Below the pieces are notes generated by a model. That model did no database searches. It had not been told where the DNA came from and was given only the letters and a program-made list of their open reading frames with translations. Position numbers and translations under genes: made by a program. 41,351 bases of DNA from Methylacidiphilales bacterium (GTDB lineage: Bacteria > Verrucomicrobiota > Verrucomicrobiia > Methylacidiphilales > UBA1321): positions 1-41,351 of the forward strand of contig JAJSLI010000054.1 in NCBI GenBank assembly GCA_021272315.1. Reading direction: 5' to 3'. Shown here piece after piece: positions 18,624-28,093 of this stretch. The first letter of the stretch is position 1; each line of letters opens with the position of its first letter.

Positions 18624-21600
18624 GTGAAAACTGGCCACTTTTTGCCTTTTGTCGGCTTGGTGGCCATCGGGGCGCTTTTCCCACGGCCCGCTTTCTCGGA
18701 TAGTTACCTGGAAACGTTCGTTGGGCCTGTTCCTTCGCCGCTTGAGGAAACAGCCCCCAGCTATCAACTCCCCGACAATCCGCATCCCACCGCCGATGAA
18801 TTGATCAGCGGACTTCAGGCCATTTTGGCCAAGCAACCCGATGCCGTCGACGTTTCGTACCAGCTTGGACTGGCTTATGCGGCCAAAGGCCAGCAAATCC
18901 TGGCGGAGCAAACCCTGAAAGCGGCGGTTGCGCTTAATCCCCATCAGGTCGAGGCATGGAACAACCTCGGCGCGAACCTGCGCGATCAAGGCAAACTGGA
19001 CGAGGCCATCAACGCTTTTAAAAGCGCCCTGCAGGAGGATCCCCGCAACGAAAATGCCTGGCATGGACTTGCCCTCGTTTTGCTCGAGTTGAGTCGCCTG
19101 GATGAAAGCGGCACGGCCTTGGCCGAAGGTTTCAAGGTCGCTCCGAATTCAGCGGGCCTGTGGAACTGCCTCGGCCTCCTCAGGGTCAAGCAATCGCAAT
19201 TCAAGGAGGCCGCCGATGCTTTTGAACGCGCCGCGGAAATCAGTCCCGAACTCGCGGGTGCCTGGTGCAATCTTGGGTTTGCCCAAAGCCGTTCGAATGA
19301 GCCGGACAAGGCCCTTTCAAACCTGCTCAAAGCCGTGGGAATCGACGATCAGTTGACGCAGGCTTGGAACGATCTCGCCGAAATATACGAAAAGGAGAAA
19401 ATGTTGGGCAAATGCGACGAGGCGACCCGTCATTCCCTTCAGGTTACCCCCAATCAGCCGGCGCTCTGGGAGAGCCTGGGTCACCACGCCTATTTGCGAT
19501 TCAGATGGGAGGATTGCGTGGAGGCTTACTCGCAGGCCATCGACCGGATGGGCATGCAAAACGCCGTCGCCATGGGAGAATACGCGTTGGGTGCCGCGCA
19601 CGTCGGCCATTTTGACGACGCCGACAAAATAATTAATGCCGCCCTGCAATTGGAGCCGGATAATTCCGAGCTCTGGGTCAGCATCGGCAATGTCCGTCTC
19701 CTGCAGAAGCGGGAGGAGGACGGCTTTGGCGCTTTCAGGAGGGCGCTGAACGCCGATCCCCAAAATGTGGATGCCTGGTGCGCGCTGGGCTTTTTTTACC
19801 AGCAATTCCACGATCCGGATCACAAGGGCGCGACCCTGGGTCTGGATGCCTACAAAAAAGCCACCGAAATCGATCCCAATTGCGGGGAGGCCTGGAATGG
19901 CATGGCCGTTATTTCGATCAAACTGGGCCGCCTGGATGACGCCGGCACGGATTTGGCCGAGGGCTTCAAAGTCGCTCCCGATTTACCGGTGCTGTGGGAC
20001 AGCCTCGGCCTCCTCCGGCTCAACCAATCGCAATTCGACAAGGCTGCCGCGGCCTTCAAACAGTCCACGACAATCGATCCTGACTACGCGATCGGCTGGT
20101 ACAATCTCGGGCTTGCCCAGGGCAAGTTGAATGACCTGGACGAGGCGGCGGCGAGCTTCCACCGGTGCCTGGACCTCAACCCGGATATGCTCGCGGCCAG
20201 GAATGCTCTGGCTGAATTGTTTGAAAAAAAGGGTCAATTGAGCAAGAGCGACGAGGCGCTGCATCAATCCCTTGCGCTTGCTCCCAACCAGCCTGTGCCC
20301 ATGGCGGTTCTGGCCCACCATTTATTCCTGCTGGGAAAATGGGAGGAAGCGGTCGGGGAGTATTCGCAGGCCGTCGACCGGATGGGCCTGAAGAATGCCG
20401 ACGTGATCTCGGAATATGGTGAAGCCGCCGCTCACATTGGTCATTTCGAAGATGCCGAAAAACTCATCGGCGAAGCGCAGGTATTGGACCCCAAAAGCAG
20501 CATGGTCTGGGACCATCTTGGCCAGCTTCGCCTGCTTCAACAACGCAACAAGGAAGCCACGGACGCTTTTCAGAAAGCGCTTCAAATCGACCCAAAAAAC
20601 GCGCTGGCCTGGGTCGGCATGGGTCTTGAAAACCAGGTTCAATCCAAATTCGACGACTCCATCACCTGCTTCCAAAAGTGCATCGATTACTTTCCCGACA
20701 ACGTCGTCGCGTGGGAGGGCATGGGTTACTCCAATCAGCAGCTTGGGAAACGTCCCGAGGCCGCGCAAGCCTATCGCAAGGCGCTCTACTTCAATCCCTC
20801 CCTGCCTTTGTGCTGGAAAGGCCTTGCCGTCACGTCGGATGACAATCAGGAAATCGAAAAGGCCGCCAGCCAGGCCATTGCCTCCGACCCGCATGATCTT
20901 GCCTCCCTGAGCGTGCTGGGAGTTGTCCAACGCCGCCTTAATCAAGGGCCTGAATCCGAAAGCACCTGGCGAAGTGTCCTGGCTATTTGTGATACGAAAG
21001 CTCCCTATTGGGACGAACTGGGTAATACCCTTGTCCTCGAAAAAAAATACGGCGATGCCATCGCCGCGTACAATAAGGCCATCACCCTGAGCGGTGAACT
21101 TCCTCCCCGGGTGCAGGCCCTCTATTGGGCCGGCTTGGCCACCGCTCATATGGATAATATCCATCTTGCGGGAGCGACCGAGTGGCAGCCCGCCGCCGAC
21201 GCCTTGAACAAGGCCGTCGCGCTGGATCCTACCGTGCCGGGTACATGGTATTATCTGGGTGTTTGCGAAAAGGCGCTCGGTCATATGGACCTGGCCCAGG
21301 CCGCCATCGCCAAAGTCAATGCGCTCGGCCGCGACAGCAAGGTTGATCTTTCGAGCCTGCCCATTACGCCTGCCGGCGGTGAAACCAATTCCGAGGATGC
21401 CGCAAGCCAGGGGAAGGCCCTCATCCAAAAAGGCCAATTTAAAGAAGCGCTCGCCGTGCTTTGGCCGGACCTTCAGAAAAAACCGGATGATGACAAAGTG
21501 CAGGAGGAGAGGAGCCTGACCATTTTGGCCCTTTTGATGAATCACCGTATGGACCAGGCCCTGGAGCTTGCCCAGAAGGCGACCGTGAACCACCCCGACC

Positions 21601-22649
21601 AGGCCGTCCCGTGGTTTGATCTCGGCCAGGTCCTGTTGGCGCTTCACCACAATGATGAAGCGTTGCCGCCCTTGACCAAAGCGACGGAGATCGATCCCAA
21701 GTTAAGTTCCGCCTGGCTTAGTTTGGGCCAGTGTTATGTCCAAATGAAGGAGTTCGATCAGGCGATCAGCTCTTTCACCAAGGCCATCGACTCGGACTCC
21801 AAAAAACGCGTGGCCTGGGAGGACCTGTTCTTTTGCTACCCGGGCAATCTCCCGGGCTGTCAGGGAAAAATCGAAGAGCTCCTACAAGCCCATCCCGATG
21901 AGGCGAATGGCTGGGAGGTTTTGGGCCTCTGTTACGGCCGACAGAAAGAATTCGGTCAGGCGATCGGTCCTTTTATCAAGGCCATCAACCTGGACCCCGC
22001 GAATGACACCGCATGGGAGGGCCTGAACCAAAGCTACCACGCGCAGAACGATCTCCCGGGCCTCCAGGCAAAACTCGGGGAGCTCCTGCAAGCCCATCCT
22101 GATGCCGCGATGGGCTGGTTGGTCTCTGCGCATTTACAAAATACGCAGGGGACAACGGACGCCGCCTTGAGCTCGCTTCAGAAAGCCGTCGATTTGAATC
22201 CCACCGACGCCAAGATCTGGAATGGGATAGGTGTCGAGTATGCCACTGCCAATCAACCCGATCAGGCGATAAAAGCGGAAACGCAGGCTCTCCAGTTAAA
22301 TCCGGCTTACGATGAGGCGTGGAACAATCTTGGTTATACCTTGTTGAGGCAGGGGAAAACAGACCAGGCCATTGACGCCTTTAAGAAGGCCCTCCAGGTC
22401 AATCCCAGGCATCAACGCGCTTTGGTGAATCTGGTCACGGCCTATGGAAAAGAGAACCAATGGAGTCTGGCGAAAGACACTTGCGATCAATTGGCGCAAA
22501 TAAATCCCGATCTGGCAGCCAAGCTCAGCCAAAGTTTCCCATCTTCCACAACGACTCCTAGTTTGCCCGATTCAGCTTCTTTGATTCCCCCGGCAACGGG
22601 TTCACAGCCGCCACCGGCAACGGGCGCGACGCCACCGCCTGCTCCCTAG
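18624..22649 (+). CDS. Very large exported TPR protein
   Basis: The product is 1341 residues from a GTG. Residues 1-25 form a signal peptide (FVGLVAIGALF then PAFS before DSYLE), which decides the start: 75 further in-frame codons upstream are unlike protein and overlap the previous gene. The rest is a nearly continuous run of TPR-like helix pairs (LxxxGxxxxAxxxFxxAxxxxP) ending in a Pro/Thr-rich tail of about 35 residues. A 278-residue block is tandemly duplicated (see repeat at 19015). A shorter pair of units recurs around residues 1070-1160 (IEELLQAHPD and LGELLQAHPD). It is probably a periplasmic or surface scaffold; partner proteins are unknown. Confidence 0.85.
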   Translation: MKTGHFLPFVGLVAIGALFPRPAFSDSYLETFVGPVPSPLEETAPSYQLPDNPHPTADELISGLQAILAKQPDAVDVSYQLGLAYAAKGQQILAEQTLKAAVALNPHQVEAWNNLGANLRDQGKLDEAINAFKSALQEDPRNENAWHGLALVLLELSRLDESGTALAEGFKVAPNSAGLWNCLGLLRVKQSQFKEAADAFERAAEISPELAGAWCNLGFAQSRSNEPDKALSNLLKAVGIDDQLTQAWNDLAEIYEKEKMLGKCDEATRHSLQVTPNQPALWESLGHHAYLRFRWEDCVEAYSQAIDRMGMQNAVAMGEYALGAAHVGHFDDADKIINAALQLEPDNSELWVSIGNVRLLQKREEDGFGAFRRALNADPQNVDAWCALGFFYQQFHDPDHKGATLGLDAYKKATEIDPNCGEAWNGMAVISIKLGRLDDAGTDLAEGFKVAPDLPVLWDSLGLLRLNQSQFDKAAAAFKQSTTIDPDYAIGWYNLGLAQGKLNDLDEAAASFHRCLDLNPDMLAARNALAELFEKKGQLSKSDEALHQSLALAPNQPVPMAVLAHHLFLLGKWEEAVGEYSQAVDRMGLKNADVISEYGEAAAHIGHFEDAEKLIGEAQVLDPKSSMVWDHLGQLRLLQQRNKEATDAFQKALQIDPKNALAWVGMGLENQVQSKFDDSITCFQKCIDYFPDNVVAWEGMGYSNQQLGKRPEAAQAYRKALYFNPSLPLCWKGLAVTSDDNQEIEKAASQAIASDPHDLASLSVLGVVQRRLNQGPESESTWRSVLAICDTKAPYWDELGNTLVLEKKYGDAIAAYNKAITLSGELPPRVQALYWAGLATAHMDNIHLAGATEWQPAADALNKAVALDPTVPGTWYYLGVCEKALGHMDLAQAAIAKVNALGRDSKVDLSSLPITPAGGETNSEDAASQGKALIQKGQFKEALAVLWPDLQKKPDDDKVQEERSLTILALLMNHRMDQALELAQKATVNHPDQAVPWFDLGQVLLALHHNDEALPPLTKATEIDPKLSSAWLSLGQCYVQMKEFDQAISSFTKAIDSDSKKRVAWEDLFFCYPGNLPGCQGKIEELLQAHPDEANGWEVLGLCYGRQKEFGQAIGPFIKAINLDPANDTAWEGLNQSYHAQNDLPGLQAKLGELLQAHPDAAMGWLVSAHLQNTQGTTDAALSSLQKAVDLNPTDAKIWNGIGVEYATANQPDQAIKAETQALQLNPAYDEAWNNLGYTLLRQGKTDQAIDAFKKALQVNPRHQRALVNLVTAYGKENQWSLAKDTCDQLAQINPDLAAKLSQSFPSSTTTPSLPDSASLIPPATGSQPPPATGATPPPAP
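19015..20682 (+). repeat. Tandem duplication of 834 bp (278 codons) inside the TPR gene
   Basis: Two adjacent blocks align without indels at an offset of exactly 834 bp. Anchors include LAEGFKVAP (DNA cgcctggatga at 19095 and 19929) and EYSQA[IV]DRMG (cgcagg at 19531 and 20365). Matches between the blocks are spread over the full length, including SLGHH/VLAHH, GHFDDA/GHFEDA and RLLQKR/RLLQQR. The boundaries are approximate. Divergence shows an old duplication of about eight TPRs as one unit. Confidence 0.8.
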
Positions 22650-23036
22650 TCGAGGTGCGCGCCATCCCCGAGAAACGGGGGCACGTACCGTTTCCCAAAG
22701 AAATGGAAAGGCGACCCGATCGCGTTTTTCGCGCAGATCGCCAAGACAGCGGGGGTCCGGCAGCGGTAACGTGCGGCCATGGACGCCTCATCTCCAGACA
22801 GGTCCGACAAGCCCGCCATCGGTTTGCATCCCGCAGGTGGGTTTGTTCTCGGTTCCAACTTGGGAACAGGAACAACGCACCATCACCCGGCAGCCCAAAA
22901 GACGCATTGGACGCAGCAAGACGCGGCAAGACGCGGCAAAGCTCCACAAGGCGCAGCTAAACCGATCTTTTTTTTCGCACGAACCGGCAACTTCGCAATT
23001 AATAATTAACTCAACGCAACAAATGACGAAAGCGCC
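22650..23036. other. Intergenic region with REP-like and short repeats
   Basis: No credible gene is seen in these 387 bp between the large TPR gene and the convergent rng gene. It contains a degenerate version of the REP palindrome (about 22850-22866) and a short direct repeat of agacgcggcaa (about 22918-22940). An A/T-rich stretch lies just before rng. No strong hairpin plus T-run terminator is visible for either gene. Confidence 0.5.
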
Positions 23037-24611
23037 TCAGCTCAACTCCTCCTCAGTCAGCGCGTTGACGAGCTTGAATTCCTCGAAGTGGAACTTCGCA
23101 TTGACGCGGAAGCTGAGCCGGCCCTGGAATTTGCGTTCGAGGTCGATCAGGATTTCCTCGTCCTCTTTCTTGAGCCTTTCGAGGACATCGGCGTTAAGCA
23201 GCACGCGGACCTCGCGCACGCCGGGATGGAGCCGCATGACGCGGGTGAGCGCGCGCTGGATCTCGACGCTCATGGTCTCGGGGCTTTTGATGATGCCCTT
23301 GCCCTTGCACGAGGGGCATTCCATGTACACGGCGCGGCTGATGCTTTCCTGCACGCGCTGGCGCGTCATCTCCATCAGGCCGAGCTGCGAGATGGGGAGA
23401 ATGTGGGTGCGGGCCTTGTCGCGCTTGACGTGTTCCTTGAAGAAGTTGAGGACCTGTTTCTGGTCGCGCGGGTTGCGCATGTCGATGTAGTCGAGGACGA
23501 TGAGTCCTCCGATGTTGCGCAGGCGCAGTTGCCGCGCGATTTCCTCCGCCGCCTCGAGGTTGGTCTGCAGGATGGTCTTGTCCTGGTCTTTGCTCCCCTT
23601 GTTGCGTCCGGTGTTGACGTCGATGGCGACGAGCGCCTCGGTCTCGTCGATGACGAGATAGCCGCCGCAAGGGAGCCAGACCTGACGGCGCAGGGCCGCG
23701 TCGATCTGCTTGTCGACGTTGAAGCGCTCGAAGATGGGAACGGCTTCGGTGTAGTGCTTGATTTTGCGCTGGGACCGCTGGGAGATCACGCCGACGAGCG
23801 TCTTCATGCGGTTGGTGGCCTCGAGATCATCGACCACGATGCGGTCGACATCGTCGGTGAGGAAGTCGCGCACGGTGCGCTCGATAAGATCGGGCTCGGC
23901 CAGGAGAAGCTTGGGGGCTCGGGCGGTTTCGACGTCGCCGGCGATACGCTGCCACTGTTCGAGCAGGACATGGAGGTCGCGCACGAAGAAGCGGGCCTTC
24001 TGGCCCTCGCCCGCGGTGCGGATGATGACACCCATGCCCTCGGGCAATTCAAGTTCCTGGAGGATGTGGCGCAGACGCTGACGTTCCTTTGGATCCTCGA
24101 CCTTGCGCGAGACGCCGGACTGGTCGGAGTAGGGCATGAGAACAAGGTAACGTCCGGCCAGGCTGATGTTGGTGGTGATTCGGGGGCCCTTGGTGCCGAT
24201 GGGGCCCTTGGTTACCTGGACGATGATTTCAGAGCCGGGGGGATAGATTTTGGGAATGTCATTGGCGGTGATCCGCTTCTGGTTTTTGCGCTTGCTGCCG
24301 GCGCGTTCAATGGTCTCGATGCCGTCGTCGAGGGCGGCAGGGATGGCGTCCCAATAGTGGAGGAAGGCATTTTTATCGAGGCCGATGTCAACGAACATCG
24401 CCTTGAGGCCGGGCTCAAGGTTTTTCACCTTGCCCTTGTAGATGCTGCCGGAAATCTGCCGGTCGCTCTCGCGCTCGATGGAAAATTCCTCCAGCCGGCC
24501 GCCTTCGAGAAAGGCAACGCGGCGCTCGAGCCGTTCGCAGGAGATGACGATTTCTTTTTCTTCGCCCTTTTTCTTAAGACCGAGAAAACCGCGTATTGTG
24601 TCTAAAATCAT
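23037..24611 (-). CDS. rng: Ribonuclease G/E family endoribonuclease
   Basis: The protein has 524 residues, close to RNase G and without the long C-terminal scaffold of RNase E. An S1-like RNA-binding domain (GSIYKGKVKNLEPGLKAMFV, about 55-74) follows a short N-terminus. The two catalytic magnesium aspartates are D331 (DVNTG) and D374 (VLDYIDM), with the same 43-residue spacing as D303/D346 of E. coli RNase E. The zinc-link CPSC is at 432-435. It processes rRNA and mRNA from 5'-monophosphate ends. It lies 63 bp after rodA, the order known from proteobacterial mre-rng clusters. Confidence 0.95.
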   Translation of the reverse strand: MILDTIRGFLGLKKKGEEKEIVISCERLERRVAFLEGGRLEEFSIERESDRQISGSIYKGKVKNLEPGLKAMFVDIGLDKNAFLHYWDAIPAALDDGIETIERAGSKRKNQKRITANDIPKIYPPGSEIIVQVTKGPIGTKGPRITTNISLAGRYLVLMPYSDQSGVSRKVEDPKERQRLRHILQELELPEGMGVIIRTAGEGQKARFFVRDLHVLLEQWQRIAGDVETARAPKLLLAEPDLIERTVRDFLTDDVDRIVVDDLEATNRMKTLVGVISQRSQRKIKHYTEAVPIFERFNVDKQIDAALRRQVWLPCGGYLVIDETEALVAIDVNTGRNKGSKDQDKTILQTNLEAAEEIARQLRLRNIGGLIVLDYIDMRNPRDQKQVLNFFKEHVKRDKARTHILPISQLGLMEMTRQRVQESISRAVYMECPSCKGKGIIKSPETMSVEIQRALTRVMRLHPGVREVRVLLNADVLERLKKEDEEILIDLERKFQGRLSFRVNAKFHFEEFKLVNALTEEELS

Positions 24612-24674
24612 AAGCCAGTCTGTTCCGCGCTTGGGGGCGGAACGTTAAGTTGTGCGGAAGGAAGAGGAACGTCT

Positions 24675-25865
24675 TCATATCCGCTCGAAGTTTTTTCGGT
24701 GGACCCAAACACTCTGCACCAGACCCATGGCCGCCAGGCACGCGAGCAGGAAAGTGCCGCCGTAACTGATGAACGGCAGCGGTATTCCTGTGATCGGCAC
24801 CACTTGGATGGTCATGCCGATGTTCACGAAGATGTGCGTGAAAAGCATCGCCATGACCCCCACGGCCACCATGGCCCCAATTTTGTCCCGCGCGCGGGCC
24901 GCCACCCACAAACACCACAGCAAAACGGTCCCTTCGCAAATGATGAGTGCAGCCCCTCCGCGAAACCCCTCTTCTTCTCCGACATCGGAGAAGATAAAAT
25001 CGTTGTAATTGGTCGTTTTGGGCATGTAACCGAGCACGTTCTGCGTGCCCTGCATCCAGCCCTTGCCGTTCATTCCTCCTGAGCCGATGGCAATCATCGA
25101 CTGGTTGATTTGCCAGGCGGCGCCCTGTTTATCGAGGCTCGGGTCAAAGAAGGTCTTGATGCGCTCGGCTTGGAAAGATTTGGTGAAAGGAAGTTTCGGC
25201 AAGGGCCAATTCTTAACCGAAACCCAATAATAAGCCAGAAAACAGAACGTCGCGATCAAAAGAATCGGCAGGACGATATAGCGCAGGCGCGCGCCCGCCA
25301 CGAAAAGCATGGCAAAACAAACCGGGAAGAAAACCAGCGCCGAACCGAGGGCTGGCTGCATTTTGATCAGGACAAAGGGGATCGCCGTGATTACGAAGGC
25401 GTACACCACGGTCGTAAAGTAGTGGATTTCCCTTTCGCGCAGGTGCAGGAACCAGGCCATGCCGAGAATATAGGTGAGCTTGGCGAATTCGGCCGGTTCA
25501 AAACTGATCGGACCGAGTTTGAGCCAACTGTAGGCGCCGAAAACCGCCTTGTGGCGCAGTCCGGGGACGAAGACCCCGACGAGAAGGGCGATACCGACGC
25601 AATAGAGGATTGGGGCGATCCGCACAAGGATCTCATAGGGCGTGAGTGCCAGCAGCAGATAAAGGGCAAAGCCGATGATAATGTATCTCGACTGGGAGCT
25701 GTAGGCATCCTTGAGCAGGTCATTGGACACCGTGGCGCTCATGATGATGAAAATGCTGGCGACGCAAAGCGCCGCCAGCACGATCAGAATCGGGAAGGAG
25801 GAGGCGATGCCGCCGAGTTTACGAAGCAGAGTGCGCATGGGATTGAGGGACCGTGCTGCGATCAT
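24675..25865 (-). CDS. rodA: Rod-shape SEDS glycosyltransferase RodA
   Basis: The product is about 396 residues from the ATG at 25865; a TTG three codons earlier and an ATG at 25838 are alternatives. Ten or so spans carry the FtsW/RodA/SpoVE signatures, including AVFGAYSWLKLGPISFEPAE and the C-terminal GIPLPFISYGGTFLLA. RodA polymerises lipid II into glycan strands during elongation, together with the PBP2 encoded immediately upstream (55-bp gap). Confidence 0.95.
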   Translation of the reverse strand: MIAARSLNPMRTLLRKLGGIASSFPILIVLAALCVASIFIIMSATVSNDLLKDAYSSQSRYIIIGFALYLLLALTPYEILVRIAPILYCVGIALLVGVFVPGLRHKAVFGAYSWLKLGPISFEPAEFAKLTYILGMAWFLHLREREIHYFTTVVYAFVITAIPFVLIKMQPALGSALVFFPVCFAMLFVAGARLRYIVLPILLIATFCFLAYYWVSVKNWPLPKLPFTKSFQAERIKTFFDPSLDKQGAAWQINQSMIAIGSGGMNGKGWMQGTQNVLGYMPKTTNYNDFIFSDVGEEEGFRGGAALIICEGTVLLWCLWVAARARDKIGAMVAVGVMAMLFTHIFVNIGMTIQVVPITGIPLPFISYGGTFLLACLAAMGLVQSVWVHRKNFERI

Positions 25866-25920
25866 AGCCCGCAACGGCGAGGGACGGAATGATCGGTTTC
25901 GTGAAGTTCATGAGGCGGCT

Positions 25921-28065
25921 CTAGTGAGCATGTTTCGTGCTGGAGCCGGGATTTCCGATCGTGCCGGGTGGAACATCGCCCGTCGGGCTGGAATTGTCGT
26001 CGGGTGACATCGTGTTTCCGTTGGAGGCACTGGCGGCGGCCCCGGCCGGGCTGGTATTGGATTGCAAATCGACCGCGGTGACGCCGTTGAAATTGCCGGC
26101 GACAGGCTGGAGGAAGGTTGGCGTCTCCACGGCCCCGGCGTCCATGGCGAAGAGCCGCCGCATGATTTCCTGGGCGATGGGCGCGGTGGTGGTGCCGCCC
26201 CAGGTGCCCCCTTCGACCATGACGCAGGTGACGTAGCGGGGCGCTTCAAACGGGCCATAGCAGTAGAACCAGCATTTGAGGTCCCGGCGGATGTCCCCGT
26301 CGATTTTGATGTAGTGCTGGGCGGTGCCGGTTTTGCCGGCGATGCTGTAGCCGGGCACCTCGGCCAGAGTGCCGGTGCCTTCCTCGACCACTTCGCGCAT
26401 GCCTTCCTGCACCGCTTTCAAGTCGGAGGGTTTCATACCGAGATTGCTGAAGACCTGCCCCGCGGGAATCTCGGCGATGGTCTCGCCCTTGTAGTTTTCG
26501 ACGTGCGAGTAGATGCGCGGCTGGTAGACGGTGCCCCCGTTGGCCACGGCGCAAAGGAAGGTGGCCATCTGCAGGGGTGTGACTTGGACGAAGCCTTGGC
26601 CGATGGAGGTGTTGGCCGTCTGGGCTTGGCTCCAGTGGTCGATGTTGTGAGTCTTTCTGAGCCAGGCCTCGTTGTCTTTCATCCACTGGGGGCCGGGAAG
26701 GATGCCGGGGTCCTCGGCCGAAGCGCCGAGCAGGCCCCAGCGGTGGCCGAAGCCGGCCAGCTTGCCCATTGAGTCAATGGCCTCGATGCCGGCGCGGATG
26801 CCGTACTGGTAGAAGAAGACGTCGCTGGAAACGCAGATGGCGTGGACGAGGCTCATGGTGCCGGCGTCGGTGCTGTCGGAGTTGTGAAAAAGGTGGTCGT
26901 CGATCTGGATTGCGCCGGGGCAGTCGAAGGAAGTATCGACGGTGACGTTGCCCGATTTCAGCCCGGCGAGGGCGACCATAATCTTGTAAGTCGAGCCCGG
27001 TTCCAACGCGTGGAGGACGCGGTTGTAGAGGGGCGCGGTGGGGTCGTTGTTAAGGGCGTCGTAGTCCTTCGCGCTGATCCGCGGGATGAACTTGTTCGGG
27101 TCGTAGCTCGGGATCGATGCCATGGCCAGGACGTCGCCGGTGCGCGGATCCATGACGATGGCGGCGCCGCGCCCAATTCCGGCGTTACGCAGGGCCGACT
27201 CGACGATGTACTGGATGCGGGCGTCGATGGTCAGGAAAATCGAGTTGCCCATGGTCGGGTCGTTCTCTTCAAGGGGCTTGTCTCCGATGAGTAAGCCTTG
27301 AGAGGAAACGCGCTGGATGGTGCTGCCGGGCTGGCCTTGGAGCTGGGCGTCCATGATCGCCTCGATCCCCTGGCGACCCACCGTGTCGTAGGGGGTGCCA
27401 TCGCTGGCCACGTAGTCCTGCTGGTTGTCGGGCTTGCCGACGTAGCCGAGGATGTGGGCGGCGAACGCGCCATAGGTGTATTGGCGGACCGGGCTTTGGG
27501 AGATGCGGATGCCGGGCACGCCGAAGTTGCGCTCGGCGAACTGGGCGACGGTGGCGAAATCGAGGTCCGTCATGTAGTGGTAGGGCAGGTCGCGGTCAGT
27601 GCGGAAATGTTCGCGGATATCGTGTTCGTCGAGTGGAGCGCTGATACCGAGGGTCTGGGTGATCGGCTCGATGCTCTCCTTGACGATCTTGACGATATCG
27701 ATCTCGGCCCGCTTGCGGCCGTCCTTGCCATCGGGCAGCGGTATCTTCGGAATCGCCCCCAGTCGGCCCCGGGAATCGCGATGGGTCTGGGGATAATCGC
27801 GCCAGAGGTCATTGAGGTAGAGGTCGATGTTGAAGCTGGGCCGGTTTTCGGCCAGGGGCAGGCCGTTGCGGTCGCAGATAACGCCGCGAGCCGGGGCGAT
27901 GCGGGCCTTGACAGTCGTTTGCTGCTCGAGACGCTCGAGGGCTGATTCGGAATTGACGATCTGGACGTTCCAGAGACGGCTCAGGAGCACGCCCATGGCG
28001 GCAAAGATCAGCAGGGAGAGGGCACCCAGGCGCCAGCCTGGCACGCGGCTATCTTCATCGAGCAT
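25921..28065 (-). CDS. mrdA: Penicillin-binding protein 2 (elongation transpeptidase)
   Basis: The 714-residue class B PBP has one N-terminal span (about 14-32) and a PBP dimer domain with GVICDRNGLPLAENRP. The transpeptidase domain carries S358-T-Y-K361, SSD at 413-415 and KTG at 578-580, the three active-site motifs of PBP2. The C-terminus is extended by about 60 Pro/Ser/Asn-rich residues, likely a periplasmic tail. It crosslinks peptidoglycan with RodA in the elongasome. It starts 28 bp after mreD; no Shine-Dalgarno sequence is evident. Confidence 0.95.
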   Translation of the reverse strand: MLDEDSRVPGWRLGALSLLIFAAMGVLLSRLWNVQIVNSESALERLEQQTTVKARIAPARGVICDRNGLPLAENRPSFNIDLYLNDLWRDYPQTHRDSRGRLGAIPKIPLPDGKDGRKRAEIDIVKIVKESIEPITQTLGISAPLDEHDIREHFRTDRDLPYHYMTDLDFATVAQFAERNFGVPGIRISQSPVRQYTYGAFAAHILGYVGKPDNQQDYVASDGTPYDTVGRQGIEAIMDAQLQGQPGSTIQRVSSQGLLIGDKPLEENDPTMGNSIFLTIDARIQYIVESALRNAGIGRGAAIVMDPRTGDVLAMASIPSYDPNKFIPRISAKDYDALNNDPTAPLYNRVLHALEPGSTYKIMVALAGLKSGNVTVDTSFDCPGAIQIDDHLFHNSDSTDAGTMSLVHAICVSSDVFFYQYGIRAGIEAIDSMGKLAGFGHRWGLLGASAEDPGILPGPQWMKDNEAWLRKTHNIDHWSQAQTANTSIGQGFVQVTPLQMATFLCAVANGGTVYQPRIYSHVENYKGETIAEIPAGQVFSNLGMKPSDLKAVQEGMREVVEEGTGTLAEVPGYSIAGKTGTAQHYIKIDGDIRRDLKCWFYCYGPFEAPRYVTCVMVEGGTWGGTTTAPIAQEIMRRLFAMDAGAVETPTFLQPVAGNFNGVTAVDLQSNTSPAGAAASASNGNTMSPDDNSSPTGDVPPGTIGNPGSSTKHAH

Positions 28066-28093
28066 AAGAGAAGGGGAGGAGAGGCATGGGAAA

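Noticed and set aside
20322..21650. Minus-strand ORF of 442 codons inside the giant TPR gene
   Set aside because: It is antisense to regular TPR repeats, which produce periodic open frames; no domain or start signal is seen.
22918..22945. Short direct repeats resembling a CRISPR or VNTR
   Set aside because: Only two or three degenerate 11-bp units without spacers; no cas genes in the window.
23088..24605. Plus-strand ORF of 505 codons opposite rng
   Set aside because: It is rich in Asp/Leu/Gly without motifs and lies opposite an RNase G with intact catalytic residues.
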